Below the pieces are notes generated by a model that worked only from the letters and a program-made list of their open reading frames with translations, did not search any database and was not told where the DNA came from. Shown piece after piece: positions 54,401-63,504 of a DNA stretch of 64,000 nucleotides (position 1 is the first letter of the stretch; each line of letters opens with the position of its first letter). The DNA is from Vulcanimicrobiota bacterium. Its GTDB lineage: Bacteria; Vulcanimicrobiota; Xenobia; Xenobiales; Xenobiaceae. A program made the translations under genes and the position numbers. The stretch covers positions 1 to 64,000 of the forward strand of contig CALUQR010000002.1 in the NCBI GenBank assembly GCA_944322965.1. The letters run 5' to 3'.

Positions 54401-57400
54401 CCTGACCCCACCAGAGGGCGGGGCGCTCGGGGCTGACCGCTAAGCGCCGCCGCCAGCGCTCTACTAAGGATAAGTACTGCCAGGGGGCGGCGGTGGCGTT
54501 GGCCTGCTCCCACTGGCGGCGGGTCCGCTCATTTAAGAGCTCTATCTCCTCCCAGCGCTCGACCTTATCTAAATTATCTAAGATGGTAGCGTAGAGGTCG
54601 CAGACTTGGTCGATAGTCTCTTCGCTATAGAGATCTTGGGCCCAGGTTACCTGTAAGGCGGTAGCCTGGGGTAAGTTATAGACCTCTACGGCTAAGGGGG
54701 CCAGAGCTGTGGGCCCTAAATTGCGCAAGCTGACTTCTCCCCCCAGCCAGGGCAGAGATTGGAAGCGCTGGCCCTGGTAGATGAGGAGGGGGAGATTCTT
54801 AAAGTGGAAGCGCTTTTTAAGGCGCCCAAAATCGTAGGGCTCGAGGGCCAAAAGGGAGTGGCTCTGGCGCTGGAGCTCTTGGGCCAGAGGGGCCGTCTCC
54901 CCCTCTAAGGGGAAGCGCGCCGCCAGGGGGTAGGTCTTAGTAAACATCCCCAGGGATTTAATTAAGCGCGGATGTTGGCGGCCGCCATAAATAGTGGCGA
55001 TAATACTCTCTTCCCGCCCCAGAAGGTTAGCCAGAGTGAAGTTAAAGGCCAGACTGAAGAGGGTCTGGGGGCTGACTTGCCACTGGGCCGCCAACTTTAA
55101 GACGCGCTCTAAGGGGAGGTTGGGGAGCTGGAACTCCTTGTTCTGACTGGCGCCCGCCAAGAAATTGGCCTGGCTCTTGGCGCTGGGGAGGGTCAAGTTG
55201 CCGTCAAAGCCCTCTAAGAGGCGGTCCCAGCTGGCGTCGGCGCGCTCCCAATCCTCAGCTTTCAGTTGGCGTCTCTCCCGCCAGGCCTCATCCCAAGCGC
55301 AATACTCTTCGGGCTCTAAGGTTTGGCCCTCATAAGCCCGCTCTAAATCGCCCCATAAGAGCTCTAAGGAGCTGCCGTCTAAGAGGGTATGGTGGAAATC
55401 GAGGGCCAGGTAGGTGGCCTCCTGGTTATAGTAGATCTCTAAGCGCAAGAGGAAGAAGTCGGGGCTAAAGGCTTGATTGGCCTTCAAAAAGCGGAAGGGG
55501 TAGACTAATTTCTGACAATACTCCTCCAACTGGGCCGGGGTCACTGAGCGCACCGGGATGGGCAAGCGGCGGTCCGTATTGGGGAATTGGCGCGGCTCCA
55601 GGGGACCCTCCGGATCCTCTAAGTTGGGCCCTAAGCCGATAGTCGTCTTTAAATAGGGGTGGGCCTCCAAAAGGCGCTCCCAAGCCCCCTTGAGGCGCTG
55701 GGGATCGACCGTGGGCGGGAAAGTTATGAGCAGGGGATTATTGTAGAGGGAGCGCTGGGGGGCGGCCAGGGAGTCTAAGTAGAGGCCCAATTGCCAGGAA
55801 CTCAAAGGGTAAGAGCTCTGCTGGGGGGCGGGCTCATAATCTTGGGCCGGGCCCCGCTCTATAAGCTCCCACAACTGGCCGATACTCTCAATTTTACTCA
55901 AAGCGGCCAGACTGATGGGCTTTTCCCAACGGGTCGCTAATTCGTTGAGGAGGCTCAAGATCTGTAAAGAGCTTAAAGCCAAAGATTCTAAGGAGCTCTC
56001 TAAACTTAAAGCGGAGACCCCGCTTAAGCTCTCTAAGTAGGCGACTAAGGCCCGGCTAGGCTCTGGGCCTTCTGAGCCTTCTCCCGGGTGCGTGAGACTG
56101 GCCCCGCCCGCCTCTGGGGGGGTAGGCAGAGCTTGATAATCGACCTTGCCATTGGGGGTTAAGGGCAGGGAAGGTAAGTAGAGCAGGTAGCGGGGCTCCA
56201 TATAAGGGGGCAATTGGGCCCGCAAGTGGCGGCGCAGACCCTCTTCCTCTAAGGGGGCGGCGGCCGTATAGTAGCCCACTAGACACTTCTCTCCCTCGCC
56301 CGGCGGCAGCCAAGCTTGGAGGGCCACCCCCTCCACCCCGGGATAAGTAGCCAGAGCGTCTTCGATCTCGCCTAACTCTAAGCGGAAGCCGCGGATCTTA
56401 ACTTGGCGGTCCCAGCGCCCCCCGATCAGATAGTAGCCGTCGGGGCTCTGGCAGACGCGGTCCCCGCTAGCGTACATCTTAGCTAAGGCGGGCGGGTCGG
56501 AGTGGGGATCGTAGAAGGGATTAGCTAAGAGGACCTTGCTCTCTACTTCGGGCCTATCGATATAACCCAACATGATTTGGGGGCTGGCAATATACAATTC
56601 ACCCCACTGGCCGGGCGGGAGGGGCCGACCTTGAGCGTCTAAGATATAGAATTTAGTACCCGGATTGGGGTAGCCGATGGGGATATCCCGCTCCTTAGAG
56701 CCTACCTTCCAGGAACTGACGCTACATAAGGTCTCCGTGGGGCCGTAGAGGTTGACTAAGGTGTAGGCCCGGGGAGGGGGGAGGGTGGGCAATTTCTCGC
56801 CGCCCGTCAGGAGGTAGGTTAGAGGGGTGTGGGGGTAATTGAGGACGAAGAGGCGAGCCATCTGGGTGGTCATAAAGGCGTGGCTCACCTTATAGCGGCT
56901 AAAGAAGCGATCTAAGCCCGCTAAGTCTAAGCGGATCTCCGGGGGGATGAAGGTCAAAGGGGCGCCCCCGATGAGGGCCGGGAAGATCTCTAAGACGTGG
57001 GCGTCGAAAGAGAAACTGGCGATACTAGAGGAGACGCAACCCTCTCCATAATTGAAGGCCTGCCAGTAATACTCTAAATAGGCGACTAAGGAGCGCTGGG
57101 GGAGGCGGATCCCCTTGGGGCGACCCGTAGAGCCCGAAGTGTAGAGGATGAGGGCCGCCTCCTCAGGGTCTACCGCTGGGGTCTCAAAGCGGGGCTGGGC
57201 CTCTACCTGGGCGAGCTGGCTAGAGCGGTAGAGGGGAGTCGGGTCGCCCTCCAAGAGCTCAGCTAAATGATCTTGGGCTAAGATCAACTTGGCCCCCGAC
57301 TCCCGGACCATTAAGCGCAAGCGCTCGGGCGGATAACTGGGATCTAAGGGCAAGTAGGCGGCCCCCGCCTTCCAGACGGCTAAAGGCCACAGAGCCATGA

Positions 57401-57590
57401 GCGGGCCCCGCTCCACTAAGAGGGCTACTACCTGACCCGGAGCTATCCCTAAATGGGCTAAACGAGCGGCTAAGAGTTGACTCTCCTCTTCTACCTGGCG
57501 GAAAGTCCAAGATTCTTCGCGCCACCAGAGGGCCGGGCGGTCGAGAGCGGCAGGCCGATGGGCCTTATAGAGATCTAAAAGCTGGGACAT
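51477..57590 (-). CDS. Single-gene non-ribosomal peptide synthetase, A-T-C-A-T-R
   Basis: 2037 residues from ATG 57590 (MSQLLDLYKAHRPAAL); an upstream ATG at 57680 reads through the palindrome and is rejected. Domains: A1 (about 20-490; YTSGSTGRPKG, YGPTET, SGD, GKVDY), T1 (about 515-580; Ser in LALSSLQI instead of LGGDSL), C (about 592-1030; active HHTLLDG), A2 (about 1045-1560; YTSGSTGKPKG, YGPSET, NGKVDL), T2 (DLGGASLQV) and a thioester reductase (about 1660-2037; TGATGFLGIH, YVLSK). The order equals that of the AusA type, which makes two-residue aldehydes that can form pyrazinones. No phosphopantetheinyl transferase, MbtH or export gene is adjacent. Confidence 0.93.
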   Translation of the reverse strand: MSQLLDLYKAHRPAALDRPALWWREESWTFRQVEEESQLLAARLAHLGIAPGQVVALLVERGPLMALWPLAVWKAGAAYLPLDPSYPPERLRLMVRESGAKLILAQDHLAELLEGDPTPLYRSSQLAQVEAQPRFETPAVDPEEAALILYTSGSTGRPKGIRLPQRSLVAYLEYYWQAFNYGEGCVSSSIASFSFDAHVLEIFPALIGGAPLTFIPPEIRLDLAGLDRFFSRYKVSHAFMTTQMARLFVLNYPHTPLTYLLTGGEKLPTLPPPRAYTLVNLYGPTETLCSVSSWKVGSKERDIPIGYPNPGTKFYILDAQGRPLPPGQWGELYIASPQIMLGYIDRPEVESKVLLANPFYDPHSDPPALAKMYASGDRVCQSPDGYYLIGGRWDRQVKIRGFRLELGEIEDALATYPGVEGVALQAWLPPGEGEKCLVGYYTAAAPLEEEGLRRHLRAQLPPYMEPRYLLYLPSLPLTPNGKVDYQALPTPPEAGGASLTHPGEGSEGPEPSRALVAYLESLSGVSALSLESSLESLALSSLQILSLLNELATRWEKPISLAALSKIESIGQLWELIERGPAQDYEPAPQQSSYPLSSWQLGLYLDSLAAPQRSLYNNPLLITFPPTVDPQRLKGAWERLLEAHPYLKTTIGLGPNLEDPEGPLEPRQFPNTDRRLPIPVRSVTPAQLEEYCQKLVYPFRFLKANQAFSPDFFLLRLEIYYNQEATYLALDFHHTLLDGSSLELLWGDLERAYEGQTLEPEEYCAWDEAWRERRQLKAEDWERADASWDRLLEGFDGNLTLPSAKSQANFLAGASQNKEFQLPNLPLERVLKLAAQWQVSPQTLFSLAFNFTLANLLGREESIIATIYGGRQHPRLIKSLGMFTKTYPLAARFPLEGETAPLAQELQRQSHSLLALEPYDFGRLKKRFHFKNLPLLIYQGQRFQSLPWLGGEVSLRNLGPTALAPLAVEVYNLPQATALQVTWAQDLYSEETIDQVCDLYATILDNLDKVERWEEIELLNERTRRQWEQANATAAPWQYLSLVERWRRRLAVSPERPALWWGQEVLSYAALGERSQRLARSLRYRLGSLWGRPLAILSQRSPAAYVGRWAALELGAPFLHLMANYPPARVEDILRESQAAALVSDSPLSPPLEELCQKLEVQVIYLDLQGRLLEEEPALWEGPLEGEQVEPSEIAYYIYTSGSTGKPKGVMVSYANLAHLASDLPGNIPYETMARPRGRHLAWCSLNFDVSILEWLLPSLGGGTIYLATEEEIHNPQLLGQAIEEHGLESLTTVPSYLANALESPRLVEALRRLKMLNLGGEACPSQLVERLFKLNPQLELYNCYGPSETTIACTSKRLFPGQPITLGRPLSNTQIAILSPWGRQVPALARGEMLIIGEGVGPGYLANPQLTAQKFVDWQGRRAYRSGDWGWWDGAGELHFSGRLDNQVKLHGLRLELGELNELLARLPGVQGAAAAVKEVEGQPLLVAYYSAAQPLEEGLLRSQLESHLPPYLRPQVYQYLERLPLTPNGKVDLKRLPTPQRPQRASYVAPATPLEEELCQIFAQILHLERVGVQDNFFDLGGASLQVSQVILALERQGQNLAYGEVFLHPTPRQLAALLEERRGPAREELPISPPDIKEYNYRAINRLLQANTLEGWDPHQKRPLGDIILTGATGFLGIHVLRYFLENYPGRCYCFMRKGKQKDLKARLQGLLVYYFSADFEEFFSDRLVLVEGDITNPQDFQRLAPYRAQTLINCSANVRHFQVDDALERVNVQGARHAAEFCQREGLRLIHISTSSVAGNSVDGHPFPLQPFTERDLYLGQTLENPYVLSKFRAERLILEAMTCGLDAKIMRVGNLMARNQDGEFQINSQANSFVNRLKAYHTIGSVAFDDLGDQVELSPIDFTAEAILLLAQTPSQCCLFHPFSHRAIYLNDLIKALNAHQIAVKPCLRSEFLEAFMRTASDERLAPQLASLLAYRNICKGHQISELRASNGYTMQALYRLHFNWPLVERRYLNSFISSLVSLGFFDDFGDW

Positions 57591-57643
57591 AAAGGAGTCT
57601 TCGCACTCTTTAAGAGTCCAGCCTGCGTAGCGATTTTTAAAAG

Positions 57644-57682
57644 TTTTGTCCCCCGCGCCCTGGAAGGGCGCGGGGGACAAAA
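57644..57682. terminator. Terminator between the lipoprotein and NRPS genes
   Basis: Two 18-base arms with a 3-base loop (GGA), TTTTGTCCCCCGCGCCCT and its complement. It lies 21 bases past the lipoprotein stop on the minus strand and 54 bases before the NRPS start. Confidence 0.8.
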
Positions 57683-57703
57683 GCGGGGGCTAGAGATTAG
57701 AGG

Positions 57704-59347
57704 CTAGCCTCCTTGCTGTTGGTCTTCTTTTTGGATAAGACACTCTTGAACGGCTGGTAATTTGAGTTTTGACCAGGCGGTAGCGTCTACGCCTAAGCTA
57801 AACTTAGAACCGGCCGCCATATCGGTAGCGTCCAGAGAGTAAGTCTCTTGGCCCGTATGCTGGAAGGTAGGGCCAGCTACGCCTTTCGCGGGTTCTACCT
57901 GGGTCGCAGTGGCGGCCGGGTAGGACTCGAGCGGCAAGACGGAAGCGGGCATCGTGAAGATCTCGCTCTGGTAGGTAGAGGCCGCCTCGGAGTACTCGAA
58001 AGAGGCCAGTAATTCCACATTCTGCTGGGCGTTAGTATCATCAATTACTAAGCCGTTGAGCTCGGCGTAAGTGTAGGTGGGAGTAGTCTGGGGGTCTTGG
58101 GGCTCAGACTCAGTGACCGTATAGAACTTAACGAGGCTGGAGCCGGGATAGACCTGGACTTTAAAGTTGTCGGTGTGGACCTTCTGGCGGTCGTCTTTGA
58201 AGCTAGCGCTAAAGGTCAGAGTCTTATACTCTCCAGCCGGGATGGCGTCCTTAGTAATATTGATCTTAGCCAGAGACTCGGTCGTCCACTCTACCTGAAC
58301 GCCCTCGACATTAGTAACCGTAATATCGCTGCCGGCCCTTAAATCGACGCCCTGGGGCTGCGGACCCTTGCCCTGGGTATCGGTATAGACCGCCTCCACC
58401 TGGAAGGGGATGCTCTCTAAACCGACTATTTCCGCCGCCGTCTCAGGGGCTGCGTCCTGAGCCTTCATGGCTACGCTCAAGCTGCCATTGAGGATATAAT
58501 TAGTACCGTCGCTGGGGTAGGCTAAGAGCTTAGAGCTGTCGCTAGCGGGGTCGACCGTGGGGGTCGAGGCTCCCATATCCAAAGGTAAGAGGGAGAGGCT
58601 CGTCAGCTGCTGGTGGGTGACGTAGATGGGGTCGCTCAAAAGCGGGGAGACGTTGCCCGTGCTCACCGGGATAGAAGCGCTAATCGTATTGGCCGGGATG
58701 ACGCCGCCATGCTCGCCCTCATAGCTAAAGCCCTTATAATTGCCAGGCAGAGGATCGCTCTTTAAGACGTCGCCATAGACCCCGTCCAGGGTAGCGAAGG
58801 CGATGAGGTTGACCTTGACATCGGCCGCCAAGGGAGCTAAGAGCTGGAGGTCGGTCTCATCGTTGGGCGCTAAGACGTTCTCCGTAACCGCCAAATAGAC
58901 GCTCTTAGGATCTAAGGGCGCGATGATGGGATTGGCCACTACGGCCTGGGCGGTCTTAGGATTCCACTCCAACCGGCTGAAACCGACGGCTACGATAGAG
59001 CCCGCCTGGTCGTAATAGGCTACGTGGGCCTCTTGGGCCGTATTGGGGACCTTAGGGATGACCGCGTTAAATTTGCGGTTGGCCTCGCCTAACTTGAGAT
59101 CCTTGCCCTCGCCATTTACGTAGGCCACGTGGACGACGTTGCCCGAACTATCGGAGAAACTGTAACGGGCTTCAGCTACGGGGAGTTCCCCCAAATCGTA
59201 TTGGAAGATAACCGAATTGGCGCCGGTGAGGCTAGTATTGGGGGAGGTGGAGCCGCCGTCGCCACCGCAGCCCGCGCTCAATAACGAGAGGCCCACCGCA
59301 GCCACCGCGGTGTAAGTAGCGAAACCGAAGATATTCTTCTTACTCAT
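57704..59347 (-). CDS. Secreted lipoprotein of unknown function
   Basis: A 547-residue predicted lipoprotein. ATG 59347 gives a signal peptide with lipobox LLSAGC (Cys about residue 27), followed by a Gly/Ser spacer. The mature protein is rich in Thr, Val, Asp and Pro in alternating beta patterns, suggesting tandem Ig-like or beta-sandwich domains (SLSLLPLDMGASTP, QVEAVYTDTQGKGP, YKTLTFSASFKDDRQ). No catalytic motif is evident. It is upstream of the NRPS on the same strand but separated from it by a terminator. Confidence 0.65.
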   Translation of the reverse strand: MSKKNIFGFATYTAVAAVGLSLLSAGCGGDGGSTSPNTSLTGANSVIFQYDLGELPVAEARYSFSDSSGNVVHVAYVNGEGKDLKLGEANRKFNAVIPKVPNTAQEAHVAYYDQAGSIVAVGFSRLEWNPKTAQAVVANPIIAPLDPKSVYLAVTENVLAPNDETDLQLLAPLAADVKVNLIAFATLDGVYGDVLKSDPLPGNYKGFSYEGEHGGVIPANTISASIPVSTGNVSPLLSDPIYVTHQQLTSLSLLPLDMGASTPTVDPASDSSKLLAYPSDGTNYILNGSLSVAMKAQDAAPETAAEIVGLESIPFQVEAVYTDTQGKGPQPQGVDLRAGSDITVTNVEGVQVEWTTESLAKINITKDAIPAGEYKTLTFSASFKDDRQKVHTDNFKVQVYPGSSLVKFYTVTESEPQDPQTTPTYTYAELNGLVIDDTNAQQNVELLASFEYSEAASTYQSEIFTMPASVLPLESYPAATATQVEPAKGVAGPTFQHTGQETYSLDATDMAAGSKFSLGVDATAWSKLKLPAVQECLIQKEDQQQGG

Positions 59348-59537
59348 AAAAGATGATCCCCTAGATCCTTTCTTGTAAATCAAACGGCCCCACGGGAGCC
59401 AAAATTCCCCTGTTTTTTCAAGGCTTGGAAGGAGATTCCTGTTCTCTTATCTTAATCCCAACTTAATTGGCCGATCCCTAAGGGAGATTTAACCTCTGGC
59501 GGCCGAGTCCCATCCTCGTAAAGGAGCGATTGAAAGC

Positions 59538-60101
59538 GTGAGTAACGTACTGATAGTTTCCGGTCATAGCGATTTAAATGACTCTGTGGCCAATAAAGAG
59601 ATCTTAGAGAGGTTGAGCCAACTCTTACCCCAAGCCCAGATCGATTATCTGGACCGGCTCTATCCTAACTACCAAATAGATGTCGCCGCCGAACAGGCTA
59701 AATTGGAATGGGCCGATATTATCGTCCTCCAGTTCCCCATCTTCTGGTACGCTATGCCCTCCCTCCTGACTCGCTGGATCGAGACGGTCTTCATCCACGG
59801 TTTCGCCCACGGCTCCCGCGGGCGCCAACTGCAGGGCAAGAAGTTAGTAGCCTCCTTTACTAGCGGAGCGCCCGCCGAACTCTTCCAACGCCAAGCTTTG
59901 GGCTTTGAAATTGAGGATCTGCTTTTGCCCCTCAAAGGGTGCTGTAAATTGTGCGGCCTGGATTTTGCGGGCTTTATCTATACCGGAGGGGTCTCCTACC
60001 AGCTGCGCGTCGATCCACAAAAATTAACACTGATTAAAGAGAAAGCGCAGGAGCACGCCCAACGCTTGGTGGAACTAATCTCAAGGTTAAATATACAATA
60101 A
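59538..60101 (+). CDS. Flavodoxin-fold NAD(P)H:quinone oxidoreductase-like protein
   Basis: A 187-residue flavodoxin-like enzyme starting at GTG 59538, with AAGGAGCG upstream. The N-terminal strand and loop VLIVSGHSDLNDSVANKEIL bind the flavin phosphate. VLQFPIFWYAMPSLLTRWIETVFIHGFAHG (about residues 64-93) is the conserved MdaB/KefF-type segment. It probably reduces quinones or other acceptors with NAD(P)H. It precedes a second flavodoxin gene by 28 bases. Confidence 0.85.
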   Translation: MSNVLIVSGHSDLNDSVANKEILERLSQLLPQAQIDYLDRLYPNYQIDVAAEQAKLEWADIIVLQFPIFWYAMPSLLTRWIETVFIHGFAHGSRGRQLQGKKLVASFTSGAPAELFQRQALGFEIEDLLLPLKGCCKLCGLDFAGFIYTGGVSYQLRVDPQKLTLIKEKAQEHAQRLVELISRLNIQ

Positions 60102-60129
60102 CTTTGAGAAGGGGAGGCCCTCAAAGAGC

Positions 60130-60615
60130 ATGAGCAAAATCCTTGTGGCTTACTTCTCCGCCACCGGAGAGACCGCCCGTCTGGCCAAAAATATCGCCGC
60201 CGCTACCGGAGGGGAGATCTTTGAGATCAAACCGGTTGAGCCTTATAGCCATGAGGATCTCAACTGGCACGATAAGAGGAGCCGCTCTAGCGTAGAAATG
60301 GCCGACAAACGCTCCCGCCCGCCCGTAGCCAACCGCGTGGGCGATATGGCCAGCTATAAATTGCTCTTTATCGGCTTCCCCATCTGGTGGTACGAAGCGC
60401 CCCACATCATCTATAGCTTCCTAGAAAATTACAACCTGGCCGGGAAGACGATCGTCCCCTTCGCCACCTCCGAAGGCTCCGGCATCGCCCAAGCCCAAGA
60501 GGCTATGCAACGCTGCTGCCCCCGCACCCGCTTCCTCCCCGGCCGCAGACTAGACTCCTGGGCCACCTACTCCGACATTAAAGACTGGCTGGTGAATATA
60601 GGCATTTCTAAGTAA
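60130..60615 (+). CDS. Flavodoxin
   Basis: A 161-residue flavodoxin of the type with N-terminal ILVAYFSATGETARLAKNIA (FMN phosphate loop). The isoalloxazine loops are in FIGFPIWWYEAP (about residues 80-91) and PFATSEGSGIAQAQ. It could pass electrons or act as a small flavin reductase. It ends at a bidirectional terminator shared with rpsU. Confidence 0.88.
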   Translation: MSKILVAYFSATGETARLAKNIAAATGGEIFEIKPVEPYSHEDLNWHDKRSRSSVEMADKRSRPPVANRVGDMASYKLLFIGFPIWWYEAPHIIYSFLENYNLAGKTIVPFATSEGSGIAQAQEAMQRCCPRTRFLPGRRLDSWATYSDIKDWLVNIGISK

Positions 60616-60653
60616 AAAAAAAGACAGAAGCCAGAGGCTTCTGTCTTTTTTTT
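60614..60653. terminator. Bidirectional terminator between flavodoxin and rpsU
   Basis: GACAGAAGCC pairs with GGCTTCTGTC around an AGA loop, flanked by nine A and eight T, so it ends transcripts from both sides. Confidence 0.93.
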
Positions 60654-60825
60654 AACGCCGGCGGCGACGGCGAGCTGCGATCGCCTTCTTTTTACGACGT
60701 ACGCTGGGCTTGTCGTAATACTCGCGCTTTTTGACCTCGGCCAACACGCCCTCTTTCTGGCATTGACGCCGGAAACGCTTTAAAGCGGTTTCGATAGGTT
60801 CACCCTCAGCGACTAGAGTCTCCAT
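60652..60825 (-). CDS. rpsU: 30S ribosomal protein S21
   Basis: A 57-residue basic protein, [20 protein letters not shown] onward, with the conserved [11 protein letters not shown] and [14 protein letters not shown] segments and a poly-Arg end. The start ATG 60825 is chosen because GGAGGGG lies 7 bases upstream; a longer frame from 60855 would spoil this. S21 joins the 30S subunit late, near the 16S 3' end. Confidence 0.94.
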   Translation of the reverse strand: METLVAEGEPIETALKRFRRQCQKEGVLAEVKKREYYDKPSVRRKKKAIAARRRRRR

Positions 60826-60954
60826 TCTGCGTTCCCCTCCTTCCGTCACGGCCAAAGTATTAAGGGGTCTAATAGCAAAAGCCGGTTAATAGCGGGCCCT
60901 CACAGCCCAAATCTCAGGGCAAGATTCTAATACTTGCATCCCTAGCTGTCAAGG

Positions 60955-60983
60955 CCCTCCGCCCGCCGCAGGCGGGCGGAGGG
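60955..60983 (-). terminator. Terminator of the phosphohexomutase gene
   Basis: Arms of 13 bases (CCCTCCGCCCGCC) with a GCA loop, just past the minus-strand gene that ends at 60991. No T-run is obvious. Confidence 0.7.
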
Positions 60984-60990
60984 TAAGGGA

Positions 60991-63360
60991 TTAAAGCTTC
61001 AAAAGCTTCTTATAAAGCGGGGTAGGCTGAGCCTCAAAGTCTCTAAAGTACTGGCTAAAGAGGCGCTCTAAATAAGCCTTGTCGGAGCCGTCAAAGTAGA
61101 CCTTAGACTTAGCGTCCGTACCCGAGGGGCGCAGACAGATGTCGCGGACGGGCAGATCCTTAAACCACATCTGGATCCCATCCGACCAGAGATCGATGCG
61201 CTCTAAATTAGACCACTCCTTAGCCATACCCGGCAGAGCCTCGCTCAAGGCGGCTCGCACCTCCTCTAAGGTCAAAGGCTGGCCGCTCTGGGTCAGACCG
61301 CCATCTTGCAAGGCCAGAGCTAAACGGCGGAAATAATTATTGAAGCGGTCCTTTTCGGCAATGCCCGCCGCCTTGGCCTTGGCCAGCTCCGCGGGATCGA
61401 AGATAGCCTCGTTATAATGGACCTTGTCGCCCCGGTACTCCATGCGATTGGCGATCTCGCTCTCCGCAAAGAGGCGCGCCAAATGGCGGTGCAAGTAGAG
61501 GTCCTCCAGCTGGCCCGACTGGCGGTAAGCTAAGTAGAGGCGAGCCACTAAGGTCACCGCCGAAATGCAAGCCTCACCGCTGCTCTTTTCGCGCATGGCG
61601 ATAATCTTCTGCCCTAAGATATTGAAGATGGGCTCCTTAGGACCGCAGATCTTACCGCCGCTCTCCTCGCCCGCATGGTGGACCTTGGGCCTAGCGCCTA
61701 ACTCGATCTTGCGCCCCAACTCGTCGCTAACCTCGATCTTCCCCTCCTGAGCCTTCTCTAAAGCGCTCTCTACCTGGCGCTCAATGGCCGCAATCTCCTT
61801 AAAGCCTACGGGAGTACGCACTACCGGGATCTTATGGAACTGGGCCCACTCGTCCCAGGCTAAGGCCGAAACGTAAGTGTGGATGTCAAAGTTAGAGAAG
61901 TCGTCCCAATCGCCCTCCTCGACCATCGTCTGGCGGTCATTTTCGGCCAACATCAGGAAGAACTGGTTGGGGGAGAAGAGAGCGAAAATGCGCCCCTCAT
62001 TGAGAGGGATAGAGACGATACCCTCCGCCGTCAAAGTGGGCTCTAAGTCGGCCGGGACGACCTGACCGGCTACGAAGCGGTCGGAATCGGGATCGACATT
62101 GAAGACGATCTGCCCTAAGGGGGCGTCGGCTAAAAGCTTATCGTAACCGGCGGAACGGACTACGATAGGCAAACTGGCGTCGACGCTATCGTGGACTACC
62201 TCGTACTCCTCAGAATTCTTTTTGCGCGCTACTCGGAAGCCGATATTGTGGAAGAAAGGATCCTCCTCGGTGCGGATAAAGCCGCCCTCGAAGGCCTTGA
62301 CGATTCCTAAATCCTCCAAGATGGGACGGATAGTCTTGTAACCGGCCCCGCCGAAGAAATCGAGCTTTAAGCGCATCCCCTCCTCAATAGCCTTCTCGAT
62401 CATAGCCAAGGCTCTGGGGGAGGCCGGACCCTTGCGCAGATAGTTGGCGTAGAGGGCGCAGACCCTAGGATAGGTCAGAGTGTGGTGTAAGAGGGGACTA
62501 TCCTTAGCCGCCAAGCGGATGGTATAGCCTTTAGTCTCGCACTCCTCTAAGATCTTGTACATCTCCTCCACGATCTTAGCATACTCGGGCGGGAGGTACT
62601 GGGAACCGTCGGGACCTAAGATCTTGTCGCTCTGCTTTTGGGGAGCGCCGTGGCTAGAAGTGTAGTAGTCGCCGCCCGAGAAGCCCAAGAGGTAAGTTAA
62701 GAAGCTCCACATAAAGATGGTGGAACTATCCTTATTGTCGCGGTCGGCGGTCAAGAAGACGTGGAAATTGCGGGCCGCGTAGATGCGGGAGACTAAACCT
62801 ACAAAGGCCGGGGTATTAGAGCGGGTCTCTCCACCCACGATGCGCACCGGGTTCTGGTAGACGAACTCCATAGCCTGGGCTAAGTCCATCTCAAAGATCT
62901 CTTCGACGAGCTTGACCCCCTGGGGACCTAAGTGGGCGGCTACCTCCTGAGGATCGCGCTTGCCCAGAGTCGCTACGTGCTGGCGATGGAGCTGGGGCAC
63001 GATATTGGCCAAGGCCTCGGCCATCAAGGCCAACATATACTCATTTATGCGGTAGCGGTAATCCCAAGGGCAGATCACATTCTGATTTTCGCGCACCCCC
63101 GCGGTGGAGACTTTGGCCTCTTTGGCAAAGGCCTCTACCTGGGCCCGCAAACCGATCTCCTCCGCCAATTGGGGGGTGATCGTCAACTGGCTGGGGGCCG
63201 GATCGTCCAATTTGAAGGGGGGATGGTCGCTAATATTGTGATTTTTTTGCTCCCATTCTTGCAGACTGCGCCGGGTCTGCTCTAAGTAGAAGGCCCGCAT
63301 CTGGGCGGGGGTAAAATCGGGACTGACTACGGAAGGGACGGAGCCATTGGGATTGGACAC
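60991..63360 (-). CDS. Alpha-D-phosphohexomutase superfamily protein
   Basis: A 789-residue protein, longer than the usual 450-600. The metal loop VDPDSDRF (about residues 426-433) and the phosphate-binding RPSGTDAKSKVYF (about 746-758) are present. The phosphoserine loop normally TASHNP reads TSSHGAPQKQSD (about 237-248): the Ser and His are kept but Asn and Pro change. The likely role is interconversion of glucose-6- and glucose-1-phosphate, which fits the divergent glgA neighbour. It may act on another sugar phosphate. Confidence 0.82.
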   Translation of the reverse strand: MSNPNGSVPSVVSPDFTPAQMRAFYLEQTRRSLQEWEQKNHNISDHPPFKLDDPAPSQLTITPQLAEEIGLRAQVEAFAKEAKVSTAGVRENQNVICPWDYRYRINEYMLALMAEALANIVPQLHRQHVATLGKRDPQEVAAHLGPQGVKLVEEIFEMDLAQAMEFVYQNPVRIVGGETRSNTPAFVGLVSRIYAARNFHVFLTADRDNKDSSTIFMWSFLTYLLGFSGGDYYTSSHGAPQKQSDKILGPDGSQYLPPEYAKIVEEMYKILEECETKGYTIRLAAKDSPLLHHTLTYPRVCALYANYLRKGPASPRALAMIEKAIEEGMRLKLDFFGGAGYKTIRPILEDLGIVKAFEGGFIRTEEDPFFHNIGFRVARKKNSEEYEVVHDSVDASLPIVVRSAGYDKLLADAPLGQIVFNVDPDSDRFVAGQVVPADLEPTLTAEGIVSIPLNEGRIFALFSPNQFFLMLAENDRQTMVEEGDWDDFSNFDIHTYVSALAWDEWAQFHKIPVVRTPVGFKEIAAIERQVESALEKAQEGKIEVSDELGRKIELGARPKVHHAGEESGGKICGPKEPIFNILGQKIIAMREKSSGEACISAVTLVARLYLAYRQSGQLEDLYLHRHLARLFAESEIANRMEYRGDKVHYNEAIFDPAELAKAKAAGIAEKDRFNNYFRRLALALQDGGLTQSGQPLTLEEVRAALSEALPGMAKEWSNLERIDLWSDGIQMWFKDLPVRDICLRPSGTDAKSKVYFDGSDKAYLERLFSQYFRDFEAQPTPLYKKLLKL

Positions 63361-63504
63361 GGTGCTTACTTTCTCCCGGACGATAAAGATTAGAGGGCCG
63401 GGGACTTCGCCTTAGCCGGGGCTCTCCCTTGCTTAAAGGTAGGCTCTCCGGGAGGGGCGAAAGAGGGAGAGCTATCCCACAAAGAGCAAGAGGGTATTAA
63501 GTTC

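Noticed and set aside
57591-57680. Longer NRPS start at ATG 57680
   Set aside because: The extra 30 residues would be translated from the terminator palindrome and do not resemble an adenylation-domain N-terminus.
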